Source of the DNA: Moesziomyces globuligerus
Lineage: Eukaryota > Basidiomycota > Ustilaginomycetes > Ustilaginales > Ustilaginaceae
NCBI GenBank assembly: GCA_030849465.1
Contig: JARVLF010000019.1
Span: 186,001-250,000, forward strand
Length of the DNA stretch: 64,000 nt
Direction: 5' to 3'
Shown here: positions 55,292 to 63,201 of the stretch, piece after piece
How positions within the stretch are numbered: position 1 is the stretch's first letter
Layout: each line of letters begins with the position of its first letter
Made by a program: the position numbers and the translations under genes
The notes under the pieces: generated by a model
Seen by the model: the letters and a program-made list of their open reading frames with translations, nothing else
Told to the model about the DNA's origin: nothing
Database searches by the model: none

Positions 55292-56554
55292 ATGTCCAAC
55301 TCTGCTCCTGCCCCTAGCAACCCGCCCTCGGCCTCCGAGGTCGGCGTAACCAGTATCACTGGTCGCGCTGCTATTCGCGGCAATCTGCGCTGGGTGAGGA
55401 ACAGCAAGCCCGCCATGCCCTTCCTCGAGGTACTCCTAGCCCTGGAGTGTCAAGGTGCCTTTGTCGGACCCAACGTAGTCCGCTTTCTTCTCCCTAACGT
55501 GAAGAATAAGGACCGCAACAAGGCTCGTGATCACCTTCTCGAGCATTTTTGCAAATCCTTCCCTGACAAGGACGTCCCTGCAATTCGATACCCTGAAGGA
55601 AGAGTTGGCGATCGTCGCTACATCGACCTAGAGACGCCCGCCTCCAACGTCTTGGCGGAGGAGGTGGTCTCAGCTGCGGCCCGGGACAAATGGTCAGTCG
55701 TCGGCCTTCCCCTTGGTCCCCCAGCCTTTGTGGGTGCTCAGATCCCGCCTGGCTTCTACGTCCTCAAGATCAGTAATCTCCCTTCGTTCCGTATGCGATC
55801 TTTCATCGATTGCCTCGACACCCTCTTTGAGCGTCACTTTGTCCCACGCAGCGGTGTGGCAATGGAAGCTCACGATGTCTACGAAATCGAGGAGTACTCG
55901 TCTGTCATCAAGAAATGGATGCCTTCGAACTCCATTGCAGTTGTCGTCTCTGTTCCGGCTGACATTGACGCCTCCGCTGTCGCCTATTACTGGCCTGGCT
56001 ATGTACTCTGGGACTCAACCAATTCCCTCCTTCCCATCGAGTATCCTAACCGCTTCGATTACTGCCGGGTCTGCAAGCACACTGCGCAGGAATTCTCCGG
56101 ACCGGAAAGCCGTCATGTTACTAATGATTGTCCCAAGATGATCTGCAACACGTGCGGCATGCAGGGCCATTTCTCGAACGGTTGCAACAAGCGCAATGCA
56201 AACGGGGCTGCAGGCCTAGGAGTTCCTAGTACGCTCAACAAGACTAGCGGTCGCTACACAGATCTCGACCGCCCCAATGCCTCTCCCTCAATCCCGGTGG
56301 CTGCTTACTCTGGTCATGCTTCTGAGCTGCCTCGAGACGCTCTTCAGGCCAATAGCCGGGAGCCGATGCAACTGGACGATATGCAGACTCGCGCGGTTCC
56401 GTCTCGTTATCGCTCGGCTGAAGAGGATGGTACGGGTCGTCCCTCCTCTCGGGCCCGGAACAACACGGTTATTTCCCCCTTTGGCGGAGCCGATGAGCGG
56501 TCCTTTCGCGACGGGGCTGGCTCCTCGACCAACGGCCAGCCCTTCCGCTCTTAG
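55292..56554 (+). CDS. LINE ORF1 (gag-like, two zinc knuckles)
   Basis: 420-aa nucleic-acid-binding protein expected to coat the element's RNA and act as chaperone during target-primed reverse transcription. The N-terminal ~240 residues contain an alternating pattern (FVGPNVVRFLLPNVKNKDRNKARDHLL; PPGFYVLKISNLPSFRMRSFIDCLDTLFERHF) that could form an RRM-like fold. Two knuckles follow: C258-x2-C-x13-H-x4-C, with a stretched loop, and C285-x2-C-x4-H-x4-C, canonical CCHC. The C-terminus is Ser/Arg-rich. The ATG at 55292 is preceded by a CT-rich leader (GACGCCATG). It overlaps ORF2 by 278 nt in a different frame. Confidence 0.88.
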   Translation: MSNSAPAPSNPPSASEVGVTSITGRAAIRGNLRWVRNSKPAMPFLEVLLALECQGAFVGPNVVRFLLPNVKNKDRNKARDHLLEHFCKSFPDKDVPAIRYPEGRVGDRRYIDLETPASNVLAEEVVSAAARDKWSVVGLPLGPPAFVGAQIPPGFYVLKISNLPSFRMRSFIDCLDTLFERHFVPRSGVAMEAHDVYEIEEYSSVIKKWMPSNSIAVVVSVPADIDASAVAYYWPGYVLWDSTNSLLPIEYPNRFDYCRVCKHTAQEFSGPESRHVTNDCPKMICNTCGMQGHFSNGCNKRNANGAAGLGVPSTLNKTSGRYTDLDRPNASPSIPVAAYSGHASELPRDALQANSREPMQLDDMQTRAVPSRYRSAEEDGTGRPSSRARNNTVISPFGGADERSFRDGAGSSTNGQPFRS

Positions 56555-59500
56555 GTCCAGCGCTACTCCAGGGGGAGTCTCCGCACTCTCTCCGGCCTGG
56601 CGCCACTCAAGTGGGATTGACACCCGTCTCTTGCAACGATTGCTTCTGGATTCGGTTATAAGTGCTCCTCGGACGGATCTGTGTGTCTACACATCGCTGG
56701 TCGATATTCCGTTCTCTGCGGGTCTCAATACCGAGTTGGTCGACAGTCCTGGTCTCTCTCTCCCTTCGGAGGCCATTGCTACGGATACAGCAAGTGCTAC
56801 CATTCCATCTGAGATCGTCACTGGCTCCGACTTCGGCTCTTGCTGCAACGGCGGCCCATTGCCTACTATTGCTAGCTGGAACGTGCATATGTTCAGCCCT
56901 GCAAACGCTTCTCGTATTAGAGAACGCACACAGCAGTTTGGTATCGATGTCTGGTGTCTTCAAGAATGGCGCGTTTACCACCGAGGCAAGGGTCAAGATT
57001 CGCTCGAGTGGGCTCTTCAGGCTCTAGAGCCCGGCTGTCGCCTGTTCCAAGGCCCAAACACTGCCATCTTGGTAACGAACCCGGCTCTGGCTATCGTGGG
57101 TGGTGCAGACCATACGGAGCGCGCTTCTCGCATTCGCATCCGCATGCCAGGAACGTCTCAGGCATGGACCATCATTTCGGTCTATTTGCCCGCCAAACCG
57201 CAAGAACGCCTCGCCTTCATGCTTGGCGCCGGCGCCAAATCCTCCCTTCTGTTCTCATCACTCACCGCAGCGGACGTGGAGCGCACTATCATAGTAGGCG
57301 ACTTCAACGAATCAGAGAGCAGCACTCAAAACGTGGCGGATCAGGCTCGCTCCGTCAATCCTTGGGGCCTTATCCTTTCCACGCTGCAGCCTCTGGTTCC
57401 CATCTTTCGCCTTCTTCATCCATCCAAATTGGTCTTCTCTTTCTGGCGCAAGACGGCCGATGCGGTCCTCCAACCTTCTCAATCTGATGCTGACTTTCGT
57501 GACCTTGCTTCCTCCCTGGTCAAGGGTACGCGCATCGATCACGTCTTCCTGCCGGATCGTCACCTCCATCTAGTTGACGATGTGCTGCACCTTCTCGAAC
57601 CTGGTGCCTCTGATCACTGCATCGTTCTCCTCAAGAGTAAGACATCCGTGCAAGGCGAATCTTCGACAGCCCGGGTCCCTACCTGGTGGGCGCTAGACCG
57701 ACTGGCCGTTCGCATCCCGTTCTTCTATGTGCGCATGACCAGCCATTTGCAGAGTCTCCCCTCCAAGGCTTCACCCGCCTCGTGGATGCGCCACATGCAG
57801 AACGCTCAGCTAGCCATCTTCTACGATGCTCGCAAGCTTCTGCCTCGGCGAGCCCTCTCAAACGCGGCCATTTATCAACATCGCCAGGCTCTAGATGATC
57901 TTGTTCTCGGCTCCAACAATCTGCAAGACATTCTGGATGCTTCCAAGCAGTACGAAAAGGCCAGGTGGGCTCTGTTCCCGGAGGAACGCTTTGACGTCCT
58001 TTATGTCCAACCGGACATCCCCATTTGGCCTAAGCGCTATCAGGGCTCAGCTGTGGTGCCTATCCCAGCTTCGGAAGTCTCCGAATTCTTCAATGCTCTC
58101 TACGCCGAGGTTCCTATTGATTCGCTCGTATGGACTCGGCGGTCCCTGTCCTTCCTGACGGCTTCGCGGGTCAACTTCCGGGACCCGGTCAAGCTTGCAG
58201 CGGACTTCACTGCAGAAGAGGTTGATCTGGCATTACGAGCCACGAAAAAAGATTCAGGGCCGGGACCAAATGGTCTCTCGTTCAGTGTCCTCAAGAGCGG
58301 CGGCCTCCCCTTATGTCGCTTCCTTGCAGACGTCTTGAATGATGTGCTGGCCAATGGCGGCACATTCCCAAGCGTCACTAAGGCGAGGCTTCTCTTCAAG
58401 AACAAAGCCGGTATGTCTCGAAAGCGTGTTAACGACTACCGCCTTCTTGCGGTGCTGGACAGCGATCTGCGTCTCGTTCATAGCCTCCTCGCGCGCAGAC
58501 TGCACGAGGAGTTGGTCAACATCCTTCCGGCCTCTCAGACAGGATTTGTCAAAGGACGACAATCCTCCGCGCTCTCAGTACGGCTATACATCCTAGCGGA
58601 GGCAAACGCCAGCAAGCGCCTGCGTCGTCCCGGTATCCACATCTCGCAAGATCAGAAGAAGGCTTACGACAAGGTCCATCGCGCCTGGGTCCGTTTAACA
58701 TTGGTCAATGCTGGCTGTCCTGACCGTCTTCTTCACCTCTACGACTCGCTGATGGCCGACACCAGCACAGTCATAGCTGTAGATCACGGCTTCACAACAC
58801 GCATCACCCTCGCTCGGGGCCTCCTCCAGGGTGCTCCCTCCTCGGTCATTCTTTATCTCCTCGCGTATCAGCCTTTCCTTGACCGTTGGGAAGCAACTAA
58901 AAGCGGCATCCGTCTGTCCTTCCTTGGCCCGGAGCATCACCTTTCCAGCTGCAGCTATGCCGACAACAGCGAGTTCTTCTTGGGCGGGGAGCAGGATCTC
59001 CTCAACTTTGAAAAACTTCGTTCTACTTTCGACGCCCTAAGCGGATCCCAGCTTAATGTTGAGGAATCTAGCGTCCGCCTTCTCTTCAACGGCAGCCGAG
59101 ACCCTCACTGGTTCGCTTCTGCATCTACTCCTTACACGGTCTCCGACCTCGAGTCGACCTTCAAGACTGTCGGTAGACTAGTACGCATGGATGGCCGCCC
59201 CTCGCAGGACGCAATCAAGATGTTGGACAAGGCTGTTCAAGGCAACGCTCGTCTGATCCGACGCCACACCAACCTGTTTGCCCGTGCGCACACGCTGCAG
59301 ACGTTTGGCTATTCCAAAGCATGGATGCTATTCGAGGGCCCGGTTGATGTAACGGCAACCAACACCGTCATTCTTGCGCACACAAGGTCAACGTTTCGAG
59401 ATGGCAATGGTCTCACTTTTAGACCTGATATTCTCTATTATCCGAAGGCGCTGGGCGGACTTGGCCTAGTCAACTTTCTTGATATGGCAGACGCCTGCAC

Positions 59501-61856
59501 GGCGTTTTCCCTGACCGCTGCTCTTGTAGGCTCGGACGCAAGCCTCTCTTCGCTCGTGGGAGACTTTCTCGTTCACGCTCTCCATTCTCGCTGGCAGTTA
59601 TCGTTTGCGACGGCTCTGGTGGCCCCTTCGGCCATCGGACTTATTCGTGACGAAAGCTATCGGCGCTACTCGGATCGCTGCCTTGCAGCACTTCTTCGCT
59701 TCAACCTGGATGTGATTCCTACGGTGGATTGGTCTTCGCTTTCGCCGACAGAAGCGGCTAGTCTTCCCTTCTTCAGCACTGCTTATGACTTCATTGCGAT
59801 CCCAGAGCTGGACAGTGCTTGCTTCGAGGCTCTCGGTTCAGTCGGCCTCTCCTCCTTCGCAGAATTTATGTGGTTGGCGGCAAACTCTTGTCCCGGCGAC
59901 GTACTAGACGCATCATCAGCCCTCCAGTGCCCTTCTCTCTATGTGGCCGAGGCGTTCATGGCACCCAAAGTCTATGCTGCGCATCTCAAGAGGTCTCGTC
60001 CCGACAAAACGAGGCTGACCGCGGCCTTTAAGACGCTCAAGAAGCATTGGCAAGCGATTCTGTCCTCGTGGCCTCGGGCCCTGGCGGAAAAGCTGATTTC
60101 CTTTGTCCGAGCTTCCACGCTGGATACAGCGGTCCTTCGCTTCTCTCCGGTGTTATGCCCAATTCTTCTCCGTCGGCCTCTCCTACCCCCCTGGAGAGCT
60201 CTCTCTCTGGCGGGCGTCTCTCTCTCTGCTTTCCGGCCCAAGGTGGGAAGGTCTTTCCTCCTTCCAAAGGCGCCTTTGTGTCCAGGTGGCTCTCCGCTGC
60301 CTCCTGTACGCGGACGCCGCCCTGAGGACGAAGAAGGATGGATTGATGTTGGAGAGGAGGGTGAAGACAACGCCCCCCTGGCTTCAAGCTCGTCGACGCT
60401 GTGGCGCAAAAACGCTGCTTGGTCAGCCATTTGGCCGCAAGTTCACCGCTACAGCCTCCCTGGCAAGCCTCGCGAAACTTGGTTCTTAGTGCTGTGGGGA
60501 CGCGCCCCCATGCCCAAGTTGAAGTCGCATCGCCGGGCGCCCTGCTATGGCTGTATGGCTGAAGGTCCGACATGCGATCACGTGTACCTTGCCTGCCCGC
60601 ATGCGCTAGGCCTTTGGAAGGAACTGTCGGACGTCCTGGCCGACTTCTTGGGTTTGCAGGTTGAAAGCCTTTGTATGGACTTTGTCAGCCCGTCGCCACA
60701 CGAAGTTGCCCTCGGGTTTCCAACTCTGTCTTCAAGGCTGAATACACATCAGAGGCTCCGTCTTCGTTTATGGTTCGTCATCTGCTTAGACGCATATGCC
60801 GGCGGTATTGCAGCAGCAGAGCGTTTGGCTCACCGACGAACGGCCTGCCCCTCCTCACTCGCGTATGCCCGTCTCAAGCGTCAGTGCATCAAGCGCATCC
60901 TGACGACCATTGCCTCGTTTCGTTTCGGCCCGCCTATCTTCACCAAAATGGAAGTGGAGGCCGCTTGGCTCCGGGACAACCGCCTGGTCACTGGCGACTT
61001 CGCGCCGCGTCCGGAGCTCTGTTCCTTCCTTGCTGAAGACGGTCATCCCGGGCCAGAAGATGATCAATGGGAAGACGAACCGCGCGTGGCCACTCCGCCT
61101 CCGCAAGAATCGTGCCTGCCGGACGGGGTCAGGGCCACTGCCCCAACGCAAGACTGGCTCCGGAAGAGCACACAATGTGCCTGTTGCGGGCGCCTGAAAC
61201 GAGCCACGCACCGTACTCTGCGTCTATGTGGGCACTGTTTCAGGCAAGCCACCGGTGTGCTACCGGCGTTCTTGGCTTCTAATCGCACTCTGCCTTGCCC
61301 CTCATGCGGAGCAATTCGGTTCTCGACCGAAGAGATGGAAGCTATCAAGCTCATGGAGAGCGACGCAGCTCTTTCTGCCTCGACTAGCCCCCCTCTGCCT
61401 TCTACCGGCACTCAGGTGCGGGACAAAGGCAAAGGCCGGGCCATTGACCTAGAGACGCCTGCGCTAGACTCGAGACAGGACACCGCGGGTGCGCCCCCTC
61501 TCTCTGAATCTCTCGTAAGTGCTGAAGATCTCAACATTTTTGCTGCAGCCGGCCCTTCTCGACATGCGCTGGCTCCCACTCAGGCACGGGGCCTAAAACG
61601 AAAAATCCCGGGAGACCCTCGGGGAGCATTAATGCCCTCAGCCTCGACCTCCTCGCAACTGGTTGTTGATCGGTCTGGCCACTCTCTCCCGCCGCCGTCG
61701 GACCCTGCGACGGCGCTTGCAAGCGCCAGCTCAGCCCCTCAAGTCGCAGGCGAAAATAAGCGGCCAACCCCTCCGCTCAGCCGCACCCAACGCCAGCTGC
61801 GGAAGGCGGCCAGATCTAAGGGGCAGAGCAGTCTGGACACCTTCTTTCGGCAGTAA
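56277..61856 (+). CDS. LINE ORF2: APE endonuclease, reverse transcriptase, zinc fingers, C-terminal PIP box
   Basis: 1859 codons from the first ATG, though translation may start later since residues 1-~195 overlap or closely follow ORF1 and hold no domain. Endonuclease (~198-465): N202 in ASWNVHMF, E in CLQEW, D342/N344 in VGDFNES, IDHVF and the SDH end, so the catalytic set is complete. RT (~640-930): GPGPNGLS, NDYRLLAVLDSDLR, ASQTGFVKGRQ, motif A D792 in SQDQKKAYD, LLQGAPSS, and motif C Y894-A-D-N897 where YADD is expected. C-terminal CX2CX8HX4C finger (CYGCMAEGPTCDHVYLAC), then CX2CX13CX2C (from C1634) and CPSC (1674-1677). The last ten residues include QSSLDTFF (1850-1857), a perfect PCNA-binding motif. 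Nicks target DNA and reverse transcribes element RNA, unless YADN disables it. Confidence 0.93.
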   Translation: MPLPQSRWLLTLVMLLSCLETLFRPIAGSRCNWTICRLARFRLVIARLKRMVRVVPPLGPGTTRLFPPLAEPMSGPFATGLAPRPTASPSALRSSATPGGVSALSPAWRHSSGIDTRLLQRLLLDSVISAPRTDLCVYTSLVDIPFSAGLNTELVDSPGLSLPSEAIATDTASATIPSEIVTGSDFGSCCNGGPLPTIASWNVHMFSPANASRIRERTQQFGIDVWCLQEWRVYHRGKGQDSLEWALQALEPGCRLFQGPNTAILVTNPALAIVGGADHTERASRIRIRMPGTSQAWTIISVYLPAKPQERLAFMLGAGAKSSLLFSSLTAADVERTIIVGDFNESESSTQNVADQARSVNPWGLILSTLQPLVPIFRLLHPSKLVFSFWRKTADAVLQPSQSDADFRDLASSLVKGTRIDHVFLPDRHLHLVDDVLHLLEPGASDHCIVLLKSKTSVQGESSTARVPTWWALDRLAVRIPFFYVRMTSHLQSLPSKASPASWMRHMQNAQLAIFYDARKLLPRRALSNAAIYQHRQALDDLVLGSNNLQDILDASKQYEKARWALFPEERFDVLYVQPDIPIWPKRYQGSAVVPIPASEVSEFFNALYAEVPIDSLVWTRRSLSFLTASRVNFRDPVKLAADFTAEEVDLALRATKKDSGPGPNGLSFSVLKSGGLPLCRFLADVLNDVLANGGTFPSVTKARLLFKNKAGMSRKRVNDYRLLAVLDSDLRLVHSLLARRLHEELVNILPASQTGFVKGRQSSALSVRLYILAEANASKRLRRPGIHISQDQKKAYDKVHRAWVRLTLVNAGCPDRLLHLYDSLMADTSTVIAVDHGFTTRITLARGLLQGAPSSVILYLLAYQPFLDRWEATKSGIRLSFLGPEHHLSSCSYADNSEFFLGGEQDLLNFEKLRSTFDALSGSQLNVEESSVRLLFNGSRDPHWFASASTPYTVSDLESTFKTVGRLVRMDGRPSQDAIKMLDKAVQGNARLIRRHTNLFARAHTLQTFGYSKAWMLFEGPVDVTATNTVILAHTRSTFRDGNGLTFRPDILYYPKALGGLGLVNFLDMADACTAFSLTAALVGSDASLSSLVGDFLVHALHSRWQLSFATALVAPSAIGLIRDESYRRYSDRCLAALLRFNLDVIPTVDWSSLSPTEAASLPFFSTAYDFIAIPELDSACFEALGSVGLSSFAEFMWLAANSCPGDVLDASSALQCPSLYVAEAFMAPKVYAAHLKRSRPDKTRLTAAFKTLKKHWQAILSSWPRALAEKLISFVRASTLDTAVLRFSPVLCPILLRRPLLPPWRALSLAGVSLSAFRPKVGRSFLLPKAPLCPGGSPLPPVRGRRPEDEEGWIDVGEEGEDNAPLASSSSTLWRKNAAWSAIWPQVHRYSLPGKPRETWFLVLWGRAPMPKLKSHRRAPCYGCMAEGPTCDHVYLACPHALGLWKELSDVLADFLGLQVESLCMDFVSPSPHEVALGFPTLSSRLNTHQRLRLRLWFVICLDAYAGGIAAAERLAHRRTACPSSLAYARLKRQCIKRILTTIASFRFGPPIFTKMEVEAAWLRDNRLVTGDFAPRPELCSFLAEDGHPGPEDDQWEDEPRVATPPPQESCLPDGVRATAPTQDWLRKSTQCACCGRLKRATHRTLRLCGHCFRQATGVLPAFLASNRTLPCPSCGAIRFSTEEMEAIKLMESDAALSASTSPPLPSTGTQVRDKGKGRAIDLETPALDSRQDTAGAPPLSESLVSAEDLNIFAAAGPSRHALAPTQARGLKRKIPGDPRGALMPSASTSSQLVVDRSGHSLPPPSDPATALASASSAPQVAGENKRPTPPLSRTQRQLRKAARSKGQSSLDTFFRQ

Positions 61857-62022
61857 CGACCGTGCTTCGCTCCTTCAGCAAAATTCCTCGGGCGGCCACC
61901 AGTTAGGAAAGGCTTCTGGTGCGATGGGTTGCGACGGTCTCCTGACCTCCCTGATCCCGAATGACCCATGTCCTGCTGGCATATGCCCTGGTTACTCTGT
62001 AGTTAATCCGCGCGATGATGCT
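61857..62022 (+). other. LINE 3' UTR
   Basis: 166 bp from the ORF2 stop to the (TAA)8 tail, presumably the sequence recognised by the reverse transcriptase. It ends in GCGCGATGATGCT, whose first ATG (62015) happens to be in frame with the repeat and with the downstream GH27 remnant. Confidence 0.7.
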
Positions 62023-62046
62023 TAATAATAATAATAATAATAATAA
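62023..62046 (+). repeat. (TAA)8 LINE 3' tail
   Basis: Eight perfect TAA units terminate the element; simple-repeat tails of this kind mark the 3' end of many non-LTR elements. The next bases, TTGCTATAAC, are GH27 coding sequence. Confidence 0.9.
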
Positions 62047-63019
62047 TTGCTATAACCAGGGACAACAGGGCACGCCCAAGCTCTCCTTCGACCGTTACAA
62101 CGCCATGTCGCAAGCGCTCAACAAGACCAAGGGCGATCCCATTCTCTACTCCATGTGCAACTGGGGCGAGGACTGGCCCTGGCTCTTCGCCACCGAGATC
62201 GCCAACTCTTGGCGTATCTCTGGTGACATCTACCCTTCCTTCAACCGCGACGACGACAGGTGTCCCTGCACCGACATCACGACGTGCAATCTGCAGGGCT
62301 TCCACTGCTCTGTGGCCAAGATCCTCGACTTTGCCGCAAGCCTCGGGCAGAAGGCTTATCCGGGTGCCTGGAACGACCTCGACATGCTCGAGGTGGGCAA
62401 CCGCGGCCTGAGCCTCGACGAGAGCCTGGTGCACTTCTCCATGTGGGCGATGGTCAAGTCGCCGCTCATCCTCGGCAACGACCTGACCAAGATGACCAAC
62501 CAGACCCGCGCCATCATCAAGAACAAGCACGTCATCGACATCTCGCAGGATCCCAAGGGTTCGCCCGCCACGCGCATGTGGAAGAAGAACGAGTCGGACG
62601 GCAACACTCAGCTCTGGAAGATCGGTCTCTCCAACGGCACCTACGCTGTGGCGGTGATCAACGTCTCTGAATCGCCCAAGAACATGTCCATCAGCCTCGA
62701 AGACGTCTTCTACGATGAATACCTCGAGGGCGAGGATCTCGCGCAGGAGTCTTGGACCGCCTACGATCTCTGGAAGGGCGTCGACTTTTCCAAGAACCCG
62801 ACACAACCCGTACCCATGGACCAGATGAAGGTCGGCACCGTCTCTGGCTCCATCCCCGAGGTCACGGTGCCCAAGCACGGCATCAAGCTCTGGAAGCTGG
62901 TTCCCGCGTCTGGCGAAGCCAACGCGCAGAAGAGGAGCGCTGACGGCCTGGACAAGGTCACGCGCGACTTTGCAGAGATGAAGCCAAGTCGCATCATGGG
63001 CGCCAACGCCTTCTTGTAG
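62047..63019 (+). pseudogene. 5'-truncated GH27 alpha-galactosidase
   Basis: C-terminal ~324 residues of a secreted GH27 alpha-galactosidase (melibiase). Sequence starts inside the conserved YDNCYN motif: only N/CYNQGQQGTPK remains, so the nucleophile Asp and the whole N-terminal half of the barrel, including any signal peptide, are missing. Present are the CNWGEDWPW and IANSWRISGDI blocks, acid/base Asp in WNDLDMLEVGN, and the C-terminal beta domain. The right part has no stop or frameshift, so truncation is recent. The LINE tail is read in frame as eight Asn, and an ATG at 62015 gives an open frame of 334 codons, but the product would lack half the active site. The rest of the gene is not found in the window. 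Confidence 0.9.
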
Positions 63020-63201
63020 TTCGCCCTCTCAAATTGTCATTGGTTTCTATCCTCAGGTTCTGTTCTCAGCATCTTCGTTTTGAGCGTTCTGCTTTGGTTT
63101 CGGGACTAGGCACATTGAATTGCGAGACGGAAAGAGAGTCTGAGATGCGAGCCGACGCAAGGGACCGTGGAAAGATATGGGATGAGGGCAAGAACCAAAA
63201 C

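Larger units (their letters stand above)
55170..62046 (+). mobile_element. Non-LTR (LINE) retrotransposon, nearly full length
   Basis: A LINE-type element: ORF1 (zinc-knuckle RNA-binding protein), ORF2 (APE-type endonuclease plus reverse transcriptase), a ~165-bp 3' UTR and a (TAA)8 tail at 62023-62046. No LTRs. No RNase H domain is recognised. Both ORFs are free of stops, implying a recent insertion, although the RT reads YADN. The left edge given is the TATA-like box before ORF1; the element may extend upstream to ~54540 including the hairpin cluster. The tail abuts a truncated GH27 gene, but no target-site duplication and no GH27 upstream half are found on the left. Base composition is less GC-rich than the host genes. 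Confidence 0.9.
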
